From Gnetum montanum (Eukaryota > Streptophyta > Gnetopsida > Gnetales > Gnetaceae), in the NCBI GenBank assembly GCA_015680685.1, contig MNCI01005255.1, forward strand, positions 385,678 through 447,677: a stretch of 62,000 nucleotides of DNA, given 5' to 3'. A program made the translations under genes and the position numbers. The notes under the pieces were generated by a model. That model made no database searches and was not told the DNA's origin. It saw only the letters and a program-made list of their open reading frames with translations. Positions 33,501-45,201 of the stretch are shown piece by piece. The number at the start of each line of letters is the position of its first letter. The stretch's first letter is position 1.

Positions 33501-34150
33501 TGGACTTTTGGTAAACTCCTCTAAATCTATGTGGGCTAGAAGTAGAAGGTTCTCACCTCTGATTAAGCTCCTCTCATCCATTCTGAACATATAGGCAAGT
33601 GAAATAATAAAAATAATTGTCATAACTTAAGTATATAACAAGGAAAGTAACCATAAATCAAAGAAAACCGTACTTGCCCGTCTATGCAATAAATAGTGCC
33701 TAGATGATTTTCAAACAATGTATGAGCATAGTGGCCAATAATCAAAGTGTTGTCCATATTATACTAGCTGAATTTGGGCATCTTCCAAATTATTGATAAT
33801 TTGCGAGAACCCATAGTGGTAGTGCCATCATTATTCTCTCCCTCTTTGTGAGCATCAAGCTCATCCATTATGAGCTTGATAATTAAGCTAGAACATCCAT
33901 GTAGGAAGATCTCTATGATCAATGCTACAACCTTGGATGTCAAGTGTGATCAAACCATCATACTAAAGTTCTATAGAAGATAAGCAAGGAAGTCTTTAGC
34001 TCCTAGCCTAAACCATGTCCCACTATGATCCCACTCCATATCTAAAATTGGAGAGTTATTTCCATGGAGGTGGTTGTAGCATAAAAGTCCCACCATCTCT
34101 ATGACCACCAAAATGGACTTCCAGGAAGCCCTATAACATCCAACACATAG
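30540..34150 (-). pseudogene. E2 antisense gene with FCP1-like domain
   Basis: Homologue of the E1 antisense gene, read on the minus strand. From its 5' side: 33674-34120 encodes ILVVIEMVGLLCY, GTWFRLGAKDFLAYLL, a SHLTSK block, KLSIIWKMPKFS and NTLIIGHYAHTLFENHLGT, the last two corresponding to the K.L..IW and NTLLIDDSPYK..NP blocks of FCP1-type domains. An intron of about 87 bases (donor CAA/GTACGG, acceptor TTCAG near 33587) leads to RMDERSLIRGENLLLLAH (33441-33590). Then 32816-33067 (FFSQGVKKFFTYVHG), 31325-31507 (LRWDPHRLVKVDTLPLL) and 30742-30993 (TITTSGKATMARF). Stops are frequent; the catalytic Asp positions are Glu and Gly-His. It is a dead copy. Confidence 0.68.
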
Positions 34151-34938
34151 CTATTATGATCATATAAACTAAAAAACTAAAATTAAAAACTAGAATAAAA
34201 AAAAAGCACATAAAAATAATAATCAAGATAACATTACAACTACTACACCAACTATTTTAGCCTTATAATCATCAAACATAGTAAACAACACTTAAACGAA
34301 ATTGAAAGAGTTCACATCAAATGATAGTTTAACACTAAAATTGTAAAAATAATTGATCATAACTAAAAATGTGGAATTGATGGTTTAGGACTAAAATGTA
34401 AAAATGACCATGTAAGACTAAATTCTAAACTTTTACATTGAAATACACACTTAGAAAAAAAATCCAAAATACAACCCAAAGTCTATAACTAGGATTCAAC
34501 CAAACTTTACACTTCACATTGAAATGGCCATAGGAAAATACTTATGAAAAATATGAAAAAACATTTATTTCAAATCAAAAAAATTTCAACCCCTTTCCAA
34601 CATTCCAAACTATTCCCAAGACCATGGGACATTGAGGAAAAAAATTTTCAGTCTCAACATTGCCCATCTTCAAAGACATAAATGCGTAACAACCTTATAA
34701 CCATGATTTCGCACAACCAAATGAAAATGGCTATAACAAATTAACCACTCAAAAAAATTTTACGATTCCATAGTTTTAAAATCATAAAATAACAAATATA
34801 ACCTTCTAATAAGAAACTGTAAAAATTATTAATTATATTTTTAAGAAAAATTGCAAAGTAACATAACCATGGCTATCATGCTAGAAACCCATTTTTGCCC
34901 AAGCTGAGAAAAATGGCCATAACAGCCAAATCATTTAA
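34151..34938. other. AT-rich intron/leader stretch of the E2 antisense gene
   Basis: No ORF or family resemblance is seen. It is AT-rich with many A runs and probably holds intron 1 of the antisense gene, the place where E1 has its 40/32-bp array. No ordered tandem repeat is visible here. Confidence 0.4.
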
Positions 34939-34953
34939 CCAAATTCTTCGATT

Positions 34954-36118
34954 TGGAAGGGAGTTATTTCCCTTAATTGTCTTCGCCTTGCTAATCAATG
35001 GATTTCTTGGGAAGTGTTTGAAAACCTATATGGTGCTTCGAAAGCAATGAGGCTTTGCTTTCACCAAATACATACTTTTCTTCATCAATCTTTACGCCTT
35101 GATGGTGCTATCCAAGGTCTATTTCATGGCCTCCATTGGTCTAATGGGTCAAAAAAATTTCCTTATCGGCCACATGTTCCCTTCCAATTGTTACACGATT
35201 CTTCCAAAGTCATTCTACGCTGTAATCAATCCTGGAATAAACAAGAAACTAAGGATTTTTGGATCTCTCTTTTCAACCAAATTTGGCATCTCCCGACTCT
35301 TCCTAAAATTCAACAATTCCTTTGGTGTTTTCTTCATCAAGGCCTCCCAATCGGGAAACGTTTAGCATACCTTGGGATTCACTCCCCTAAGTGCCCTTTA
35401 TGTAATGACCTTGAAACCTTTGTCCATGTTTTTTGGCTTTGCCCATTTGCTCAGCATGCTTGGGAATGGGCCTCTAAGGTTTTTCCCTCATGCACTCTTA
35501 CACAAGACGTTGTAATGTTTGGTTTCTTACCTATCAGGTCCAAAAACTCTCATTTCCTATGGAAGATTCTTAGGCTCATCATCTTATATAATATTTGGAA
35601 ACGTAGATGTACCACACATTTTCAAAAGACAATTATTTCAAACTCCTTACAGCTAACTACTTCGGAAAAAATGCAAATTTTACGGCATGTTCACTTCCAA
35701 ATTATATCTCAAGCCCCAAAATTCAAGATGAATGCTAATCAGTTGTTTCTCTTATTGCAGCCATGGAGTCATATCGGAGATCCAAATAATCACCATCATC
35801 AAGCCTCGCTTTAGAAGAAAGTCTCCTAATTAAGCCACAGTTTTCTACACTAGTCGGCCTTTTCCTCTTTCTTCCACCTATGTTCTCTTCCAACATTCCA
35901 CATCCAAGAAAGATGCACACATTTCAGCGAATGGTTGACCTCTGGACTGCATTTCCATTCCCTGTGGAATGCTAAGTTTAACATGTTTCTTCTATAATAG
36001 TCTTAGTCAACAGGGTTTCTCTTCCTCCTTTCCTCACTCTATATATGTCTGGAAGTAGCTTATGTACTAAAATTTGTTTTCTAATAATAAAATTCTCTTT
36101 TTGGGGTCCGAAACCCCC
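34954..36118 (+). mobile_element. 5'-truncated L1-type LINE fragment
   Basis: A 266-codon ORF (35014-35814) ends the ORF2 of a plant L1 element. It contains the zinc-binding RT-associated domain (zf-RVT): FWISLFNQIWHLP, PKIQQFLWCFLHQGLP, KCPLC, ETFVHVFWLCPF and AWEWA. The insertion is flanked by the 15-base direct repeat CCAAATTCTTCGATT at 34939-34953 and 36119-36133, a clear target-site duplication. The upstream RT and endonuclease are absent, which is usual 5' truncation. The ORF is open, so this insertion is younger than its E2 host. The 3' end is not a poly(A) tail but TTGGGGTCCGAAACCCCCC. Confidence 0.92.
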
Positions 36119-36133
36119 CCAAATTCTTCGATT

Positions 36134-37247
36134 CAAAGTTCATTAGAATCCTTGAACCATAAAATAAAAATTCATGTCATAAATTTTAAAATTTCGAAAT
36201 CATTCCCTATAAAAAAATTACACAACTTAGACAAACAATGGCCTTAGGATAGAAAACCCACTTGAAGCAACCTGACAAAAATAGCCATAGAAAAGTTTTT
36301 GTTAGGCAAAATAAAGTGGTTCAAAACTCCCATTGACCAAAAAAAATATAGCAAATAACCTCATGTCCTCATAAATTTTTTTTAAAAAAAGCCTTTTCTT
36401 TAGAGAAAAGTCCAAAAATGACCTTGCTTTTTTGGGTGGAAAGAGAAGAAAACCCATAGAAAACATAGAACTAGCATTTAAACTTCAACGTAACCTAAAC
36501 CCAAAGCTTAAGTAGCACCAAAAATGAATAAAAAAGGCCTATATCTATGGTGGTATTTTTACAAAATCTAAAATAATGAATACGCAAGCCTAGATCTGAA
36601 AAATAGAATAAAACCTAGAAAATGGAATACACAAAAAAGACTAGAAAAACTAGTGAGAATGGTGTACATAGGAAAAATGGTGATGGAGCCTTTTCCAATC
36701 CTTGAATGTGGAAAACATGATAAGATCTGGGTAGTGGCATCTACATATTTTAACACATGGTTCCTAGTTGGAACCATCTTCTTCACCATGGTGCCCAAAA
36801 TAGGTGTTGAAAAGTGTAGAAAATCCTTAGGCTTCGGTAGTCCTAGTGACTATGCTGGCAGTAGTACCACAAGATATTGTCATTATGATAAAGTGTATAA
36901 CAACAATGGTAGTAGAGCTCATCACCAAGATGTAGTAACAAGGAGGTAGGAAATAAGAATTATTTTACCATGTTTTTCCAACTAAAATCAATCTTAGACT
37001 TAAGAGCCGAAGTGGAAACCTTGCTTTGATTTTGAAACTCCACTCTAGTTTGAGATGAAATTGGAAACTAGGGACTACACTAGGGTTGTGATAATATTTT
37101 TAGAAAACTTTCTAATTTTGGATGGCCCCTACTAGACAGTACAAATGGTACAAAAAACATCACTATGCTAAGATTCTGGGGTTTCAAGTTGGGACTATGC
37201 TGAAGCCTAACTCTATGAAAACCTTGTGATAACTCACACTTCTATCT
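36134..37247. other. 5' flank of the E2 antisense gene
   Basis: No recognisable coding sequence. By position it would hold the promoter and first exon of the E2 antisense gene, but I could not identify a TATA box or an exon like MEKGKEVEG with confidence. It ends where the E3 LTR begins. Confidence 0.4.
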
Positions 37248-39018
37248 TGAAACACCATCAATTTTTGGCTTCAACACTTTAACTACAAATTTTTCTAAGT
37301 GTCAAAACTTGGAAAATTCTTCTAAGTGTTAGTGCTATGTGCCCCAACATATCATGTATCACAAGGCCTATTTTGTAAGATTTTCTATGTAAATAGCAGT
37401 TGCATGAAAATTTTTCTAAGTGTTGTTCTATGCTCTCACTCTGTCTACTACGCTCTAAAGCATAGCTAGTGTAGCATACATTTCTATGTCTAGTTTGGTC
37501 AAGTGCCAAGCCATAAATTATCAGGATGGCTTGGGATGAAAGAAATAGTTCTACAAGTTTTCTAACTCCTGAGGTTGCTACACTCTGCTACACTCTAGAG
37601 CATAACTAGTGTAGCACATATTTCAGTGGCCAATTTACCTAAGTTTCAAGCTAATGGCTATCAAGATAGCTTAGAATGGAGGAACACTTTGACAAATTTT
37701 TGAATTTCTTAGGCTACCCCTCCTGCTACATCCCAAAGCATAGTTAGCATAGCATGAAGGAAAATTATAGATTCTATCAAATTTTTCTAAGTATTCCTAC
37801 TATTCTCTAGAGCATAATAAGCATAAGCAATGTTGGACATCCATTTTGCAAAATTTGATTAAGTGTTATGCTATACTCCAGAGCATAGCTAGCATAGCAC
37901 TATGGAGAAGCCTCTAGCAACCTCCAAAAGTCTTTGGAGCTTAGCATTAGCCATCATCTCAGTTCCAACATTCCTTTGACAAGCAAGATCAAACATTTAA
38001 ATCTCTTTTGCACCCCCTATTAGTCCCCTAAATTGTACCTATGCTTAACCCTACTAAAAAGAGGGGAAGACATAGTCTTGGAGCATAACCTCCAAGTTAC
38101 ACTATTTGCAGGTACATTGTGATCATTTAAACTTTAACACATGCACTCTTGGTAGCATAGTCATAGTTCAATAGTCTCTGGGGATTTGTTATAGTACACT
38201 AGAGTGTATCACTTACTACACCTGTGGGAGCATATTTTGGGGTAGCGAAGCCTCACCTGCCCTCATGCCATGTGGAATCTTATCCACATTTTGTGCTCAT
38301 CTTAACCCTATAAATACCCCTGCTCTCCACATTTAAGGGGTTGGTAAATCAAAAGGGAATTGGAAATTTTGGCACTTTTAGTATCCTTTGGCACTCTTGC
38401 ACTTGAACACACTTAGCACTTTGGTGCACTCCATGATCCCATTAGACTACTGGTGCATGCCATCCAAGATGTAGTTCACCACTTTGCCTGTGGAACACCA
38501 TAGTAGTCAACCCAGTAGGTTCAATCTCTATGGTAACTATCAAGTCCACAGCTTGGACACCTTAAAGACTATGACTACACTACTCCATTGCCATTGTGCT
38601 TGCTTGTACACTACATACGGCTCTCACCTCTTTTCCTGCAATTGCTCTACTCCCCTTGTTTGGGATGATGCACTTTCATTTTCAAGTTCCATTGCATTTT
38701 CAAGCACTTTTTCTTTGAGATTTAGCATAGCACTCACATTTTCTTATTATTTTGTATATATTTGAACATTTACATTGTCATTCTTGGGTCAGGACACCCT
38801 ACTATACTATGGCTTGGCTAGCCTCGATACCCTTCGGTAACATTATATAAACCCCTTCCTCATGTGTTCATCGTAACACTTTGTAAGTTTCTATTTGATT
38901 AACAAGATCATTTAGGCCATCCCATCTCCATTTCTAGCATGGCCCTCACATGAACTCAAGGTTAGGTTATACATCCACTAACCTCTCAGTGTTCTAGCCA
39001 TTGACATTTTTGTCATCA
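37248..39018 (+). repeat. E3 5' LTR
   Basis: Starts TGAAACACCATCAATTTTTG, like the E1 and E2 LTRs, and ends CA just before the PBS. TATAAATA lies at 38309-38316. U3 (37300-37900) repeats words of the type GAGCATAACTAGTGTAGCA and TTTTTCTAAGTGT. No PPT precedes it, so it is a 5' LTR. Confidence 0.75.
38309..38316 (+). promoter_or_regulatory. TATA box of E3 LTR
   Basis: CCCTATAAATACCCC in the middle of the LTR, facing the gag gene. The context resembles that of the 2700-4826 LTR on the other strand. Confidence 0.6.
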
Positions 39019-39025
39019 TATTTTT

Positions 39026-39042
39026 TGGTACTAGAAGGAGGG
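39026..39042 (+). promoter_or_regulatory. E3 primer-binding site, tRNA-Asn
   Basis: TGGTACTAGAAGGAGGG, two transitions away from the E1 site, seven bases after the LTR end. Confidence 0.82.
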
Positions 39043-39542
39043 CTTTCCATTCCTTCTACATTTGGTGGTAGTCCCACATGCTTTCTACACCTCCATTACT
39101 AGTTTTGAGCTATCGTAGATGTAACACCCTTGTGGACCTACCATGGCAATAGTTGAATCCTAGGCTAGCATAGGAGTTGTTTTTGACTTAGTTGATGCAG
39201 ATTGGTCCTAGTTGTCAGTTCCCCTAGAACCTTGTAGGATGAAAGCCCAAGCATATCCATTACATTTAAAACTCTAAATGCTCTGGAGAGCATAATAAGT
39301 TCTCAGTGAGAGCATAGTAGCCTCCAGTGTAGCAAGCATAACATCAAATTTTTTTATTTTTTAGTATTGTTTCTAGAGTTAGCCATTTTTGACCTATTTT
39401 AATATTTTTTTGGCACTTGTTTACTTAGCCATTTTTCTAGCGTTCTCTGCACTTGAACATTTTCTGTTTAGCACTATCATTTCTTGCATTTTCACATAGC
39501 ATAGTAGCATGAATCACACAACCTTCAACCTTTACTCTAAGC

Positions 39543-41330
39543 ATGGAGGTTACCCTCCCTATCCAGCAAGTAGTAGAGATTGATCCTCCACCTAGTCCCA
39601 TACTAGCACAATGGCAATCACTCAAATTGTGAAATCAACTACTTGAGCACATGATGCTTGATGATGAAAAATACAACTTTATCTATGTAAAACTTTAGGC
39701 AGGTCTATTCCAAGATTGCCAAGAACTACATGCTTAGTGAAGCTTTGATATTATACATTGAAATGAGTAGGAATTCCTCACTACACTTGATGCTTTTATT
39801 TCACTTACTGACAACTTTTGGTGGTTACTAGACCAACTCATTAGAATGAGTGGGTCTAATGAGCATGAAATAGCAATAGACTATGATGAGCCCTTGCAGG
39901 ATGGACAAGATGAATTTGAGGCTCATTTAGAGAGTGAGAATCCTCTTTATGCCTTTTTCCAAAAATTATTTCTAGTTTCATCCAACATCAACCCTAGTCA
40001 TTTACCTTTTTTGAGGTAATGACATCACTCTTGCCTTCCAAGTCCATACCTGTGGTGATGAGCCACTAAGTACTACAAGTACACTAGGGTGTGGGACCAT
40101 CTGCCACCCTTACCTTCATCATCTCAGCCCAGTCTACACAGTCTTCTATGTTGACATGATGCCAACATAGCCATACGTGTAAATGATGCCCTTTTCTCAG
40201 CCACACACAAGCCAAGTTTCCTTCGTCTCACTCATCTCGTTGGCACCTTCGACAATAGCCCAAGCCACAACCATGTGGTGGGTCCTAGCCTCTATGCCTA
40301 TGGCACAATAGCCACACATGCAATAATACATGTAGCAACACATGCAACAAGCATCCCACATGGTTGTATAGCCCATAGTAGGGCTGTGGGCCACTCAAAA
40401 GGCACAACAGATAGTGTAAACAATGCAACCTGTTACATCTACCTTGAGTTTAGACTAGGTGTTCTAGCTCATCCAAATGTTAACTAAAGAAGTTAAGTGA
40501 CTTAAAGCTACTAACTCCAAAATAGTTGACAAGATGGATTTTTACTAGGATGACCCCATTAGTCCTATATTCTCATCATTGACACTACCTCCTAGGGTCC
40601 AACCATCCTAGTTCACCAAATATAATGGTGAGGGGGATCCCAATGCCCACCTTGTGACTTTTCACTCTGAATACCCACTCCTATAAGCATGGCCACAAGT
40701 GATCAGTTGTGTCTTCACCATGCTATTAACAAGTAAGAGACTTAACTGGTACCATGTGCTTCCTAGGGCTTTCATATCTACCTTGGAGGAATTGCTTCAC
40801 TAATTTGTGACTCACTTCAAGTACAACTTGAATCCTAAAGCCACCATGAATCAAATTATAGATATCAAGTAGGATCCTCTTGAGCCTGTGTAAAATTTCA
40901 TTCAACATTGGAGCACTACACTCAAATAAGATCTGTAAGCCAATAGCAGAGATCTCACCTTCTAGCCATCTTTAAAGGTGTAGTAAATGACTTCGTTAAG
41001 TTAAAGTTGTACTATCTAGCCTTGTACTCCCTAAGCCAAGCCTTTGCTCAAAAAAAGAGTATTCAGGATGTGGTGGAGGCCAATAAGGACCTAACCTATG
41101 TGGCCTAAAAGAATGCACATGTGAATATGGACAAGGAAAAGGGAAAGAAAGCCACAACTATTGCAGTGGTGGCCAATGAGGCTAAGCCTAACCATGCTAA
41201 ACCAATAGCCAAGGTGCCTAAGGCCCTAGCCAACAACAACAGAGCATCTAGCTCTAGTGCTATGGGAACCAACCAGTCTGCACCATCGATGACCATAAGG
41301 CAAGTTACCCCAAGGCCAAACATTTAGCAT
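39543..41330 (+). pseudogene. E3 gag, degraded
   Basis: The frame beginning MEVTLPIQQVVEIDPP at 39543 reaches KYNFIYVKL and AGLFQDCQE, the same basic block as in E1 and E2. An acidic stretch (DEPLQDGQDEFEAHLESE) follows near 39880-39940. Around 40720-40870 the capsid core can be read in pieces (LTGTMCFLGL, THFKYNLNPKATMNQI). A lysine-rich stretch is at 41121-41327. Many stops and frame changes. Confidence 0.68.
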
Positions 41331-41339
41331 ACCTTGCTA

Positions 41340-43195
41340 CCCATTAAGTTATCCAAGCTTTTAAACCAAGTGCTTTGTGCTGGGTGCATCTACCACAAGT
41401 AGATGTATGAGGATGCTCGTAAGTGCCATGAGTGATACTACGAGGTCCTTAGAGACCCCTCAATAGTCATGCTAGATGAGCCCTTGGTCCCTAAAAACTT
41501 CAAGTTGAACTAGTTTGGCAACTATCAGCAACTGTACAACCATGATATGGATTATTGCTTGGTCTTAAAGGATGAAATTTAGTGCATGGTTAATTAGGAT
41601 AAATTGATCATCATTAATAGAAATCTTGTGCACCAAGAAAACTAGCCAATGAAGGTCTATAAATACCCTCTTAACACTAGTGGTGCAAGATACATTATCA
41701 ATGCCATCAGCATTGATGATGATCCACATGAATCATTTGTGGTTCATGTGTCCTCTAGTAACACTAGGACTTCCCCATAAACCAGTCCGCAATCCCCTTT
41801 TGTCATCAAAGAACCACCTCAGGCACTCACAACATCCTTTGTGGTTAGGGCCCCAAAGCACATCTTTGTGATAGCAACCTAGGCACCATTTTTCATTAGG
41901 GTGTCATGATGTGTCAACCCCTTACTTGCTTACAGTCTAGTGGTGGGAACTACATCACACCTACCTACCCAAAGCGACATCCCGCACATAATGATAGACA
42001 ATCTAAGCTACAACCTAGAAGGCCTAACAAGCACCTCACTAACAAGATGATTAGGGAATGTATGGAGTTAGGTCCTCCTAAGCCTGTCCCCTTCTCTACC
42101 ATCCCCACAGTCTCATCATCTCAAGATGTTAATGAAAGTGCAAGCAACCAACAACTAAGTACTAAGGCTTGAAATCCAACCGCATAAGCAAAGTCTAAAT
42201 ATCCTCCTTGGGAGATCCATCTCTTGGGCCTTATGGAGGAAGTAAGGGCTAGCAACATAGTAGATAGCAAAAAAGACTTCCTAAATGCACTAGCATAGGC
42301 CAAGCAAGCTCTGAAACAAAAGAACATAAGTCTAAGCCTATATTACCTAGTGATGACCTCCTCTACTCACCATGAAGCATTAGTTTGCATGTTGACCTTT
42401 ATTCTTTTCAAGGAATACATTCTAATATATGAAGCCATTCATGCTATGAAACTTTCCCCTACAATTTAGGAATTGAGTTCAACACGCATGATGTTTTGCT
42501 ATGAGGTAGTTAAGGTTGACCCTAAAAAGGCTTAATTTATCAGTGCACTAATATTCATAAGCATTAATGTAGGATAGCATAGAATCTGCAAGGTTCATGT
42601 TGACAATGGGGTAGCGACCAATGTCATCCCATTCTCAGTTGTTAAAAAACTTAGTCTCATTGAACAAATCAAGCCAACCAAGATTATGTGCCTAAAATCC
42701 TTCAATGGACCATACATTGTCATGAAGGGAATGGTCATGATCACTTTCATGGTAGGGGAGAAATTCCCCACTACTACTGAGTACACTATCATTGAATAGA
42801 TGCCCAGGTTTAACTTGATCCTAGGAAGGTCGTAGCTAGCCCAATTATGAACCATCTCTTTACTCATCCATTAAGAGATCCACCTTCCCTATAAAGGTAG
42901 AGAAGTGATCATATATGGAAATAATGCATCTGCCCTAACCATCAACAATGTCGATGTAGAGCAAGGGTTAGAAGTAGAGTTCTTCAATGACATGCCACCC
43001 ATTTAGGATGAAAGCCAAATTTGTTTGACTAACCCATCTAAGCAATCAAACAAAGCAAGCAACCTCCCTAAGGAAGCTCTCTAGGTAGAATTGCACTTTA
43101 ACACCACTAATGAAGGTCTAGGCAAGTATTTCCTTGTGTCTCCTAGGTCCTATACACCTCTTAACCCACATCAAGTTTGGAAACAATTACATGAC
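41340..43195 (+). pseudogene. E3 gag-protease C-terminal region, degraded
   Basis: Near 41650-41900 there are loose repeats SPFVIKEP, TSFVVRAP and APFFIRV, the E3 version of the PYVVxIP repeat. The LKQKNISLSLYYLV block is at 42310. The protease at 42590-42860 reads HVDNGVATNVIPFSVVKKL, KIMCLKSFNGPYIVMKGM and FNLILGRS: the active site is DNG instead of DDG. After 43080 the region ends with HFNTTNEGLGKYFL, the counterpart of the E1 FNVISEGDAKYR end. Confidence 0.72.
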
Positions 43196-43369
43196 TAAGG
43201 TATCCCCTTAGTTCATTCATATGTCTCATTCACCTCTTGCTTTTGCTTGTGCAGTTACATTTGCATAATTCCTTGCATCTTGCATTAGTTATGTAGTCTC
43301 GTTTAGTCCTTTGGTGCATCAAAAAACCCTAAGACATAAAAAAAACATAAACATAGAAAAAACAATAGC

Positions 43370-43700
43370 AAAATGGCCCACTAAGGCCTAAGACTGGCAA
43401 CTTTATTCCTTTTGCACTATGGCTCGAAAAGGCCCCAAACTATCGTATGGCCTGCTAAGGCCTAAAATTGGCAACTTTCTTTCTTTTGTACAATGGCCCA
43501 AAAAGGCCGTAAACTATCATATGAACTACTGAGGCCTAAAACTAGCAACTTACTTCCTTTTGTACTATGGCCCAAAAGGCCCTAAACCATCGTATGGGCT
43601 AATAAGGCCTAAAACTGACAACTTGCTTCCTTTTTCTCTATGGCCTGAAAAGGCCCTAAACTACTGCATAGCCTTCCATGGCCCTAAATTGGCATGGGGC
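43370..43700. repeat. TTTAAGGCC-type array after E3 protease
   Basis: Four units of about 83 bases, each with AAGGCCTAAAACTGGCAACT, a T-rich middle TTCCTTTTGTACTATGG and AAAAGGCCCTAAACTATCGT. The position is the same as in E1 and E2. The unit is longer, as though two sub-units had been amplified together. Confidence 0.88.
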
Positions 43701-43879
43701 CTACAAGGAGCCTAATCACACCAATCAACTACAAGTCAGAATTCCGACAACGTTAGACAAACGACAACAAAGTGATATATGAATCACCATTACATTTCCA
43801 TTAAATCATTAATGAAATATATAGCTCAAGTGTACATAAAAAATTTTCAAAAACACAAAATTTCCCAACAGTAGGGCTA

Positions 43880-45201
43880 CATCTTGGGCTACTCAACCAC
43901 CAGTGCTTTTTGGGGACTGGGGTTCCTCTTCCTCTTCCTCTGCTACTCTGCTAAGCCTGCACCATTGCCTAGAACTTGCTTTAAGCAAAACAAAATAATA
44001 AAATAGCTAACAAATAAGTGACATTAAAAATTATCATAAAATAAATAAAAAATAATTCAAACCAAACCAACCTGAGAGGGGCCTACATCCATATCTGGAG
44101 GCATTCTACTAAGGCTCTCCTCCAAGCATTGGAGGATCTCTAGCTTTGATAGTTGCATCCAATCCTCCTCATCAAAGTCAATGCCCATGAGGGTCTTGCA
44201 TTTTTCCATGACTATCCATGTAGGCAATCCTAACAAAAATGTGGCAAAAGAAACCTCTCCTGAAGGCACAACAATGTGTCTCTCAAGGGTCCCACTTACC
44301 ACTACATTGCTAGCAAACAATTCATTAGCACGCATTGCACCAATTGCATTAAGGAACATGTTACAACAATGCCACTCTATGGACTCATCCTTCTAACTTT
44401 TAATGTATGCCTCTTGTTCGTATTTGTAGTGGTGTTTATGATTTTTCTAAGTTTGATCCCATTGTTACATCTTAGTGTTATAGTTCTTCTAGTCCTAATT
44501 TTTCCTGGCTAGCAAGTCCATCTATAGTCACTGCTCAACCACCTCTCAACTGGCCTTAGTTTTACCTTGAATGGCTGAACAATACTTGGCATAGTTAATC
44601 TCAACTATTCACTAAGTACCATCCTCTTAATAAAAAGTCACTAGGAAATCATAGTGGGCCTACAGGTCCTCCAATTTGGCATCTTGCCTTACCTTCCTAT
44701 CCTTGCACTCATGCACCTACTTCCATAGATGCTCATTAGTGCACCTACATTCCCATAATTCTCTCACAAATGATAGCATATACATGATGAGGCACATGCT
44801 CCATTTTAGGGGGAAACTTGAGGATAGCATCAACTCTGGCCACCTTGCTTAGGTCCCACTAAAGCTTGGAACCTATTGGCATATAATAGGTAAAATAACA
44901 TTAGCCATAGACTAAGCAGAAAATCAATAAGGCAAAGTAGGTAAACATAAACATACTAATCTCAAGATCCATCTATTGTATGTATTCGATAATGTCTTCA
45001 ACTAGGCCTTTCATGAAGGTGAACTTATTAGGCGCTTCTGCCCATGGCTACATGTAGAAAGTGGAGGTAGACATTGGACCATCAGTGAAAACACTTGCTA
45101 CTATGATACAACATGTTTAGTAATCATCAAACAACCAAAGATGCAAGAGATAAAAAAAGAAACAATAAATGGTCGTGCAAAGCTCCTAACCAATAGGCCT
45201 T
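43880..45201 (-). pseudogene. E3 antisense gene, 3' part
   Basis: Minus strand 44057-44359 encodes a 100-codon open stretch with VVVSGTLERHIVVPSGEVSF, FLLGLPTW and DWMQLSKLEILQCLEE, homologous to the E1 exon 6 end (TSSGEVSVGEF, DWASVSEEEILC). Around 44830-44880, GSKL-stop-WDLSKVARVD matches GAKLKWDPSETVSIE in E1. The gene is cut at 45201 by E4 and continues at 51926. Confidence 0.68.

Larger units (their letters stand above)
24093..37247 (+). mobile_element. E2: Tat-type element, 5' LTR, gag, protease, antisense gene; no pol seen
   Basis: The plus-strand order is LTR, tRNA-Asn PBS, gag, protease, TTTAAGGCC-type array and antisense gene, the same as E1. No RT, RNase H or integrase is found before the E3 LTR begins at 37248. 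Either E3 inserted into E2 and the rest lies to the right, or pol was lost. An L1 fragment interrupts it. It is far more decayed than E1. Confidence 0.75.

Noticed and set aside
40197-40487. ORFs on both strands rich in His, Tyr, Ala and Met
   Set aside because: They overlap in a low-complexity ATGCA-rich part of degraded E3 gag and have no counterpart in E1 or E2.
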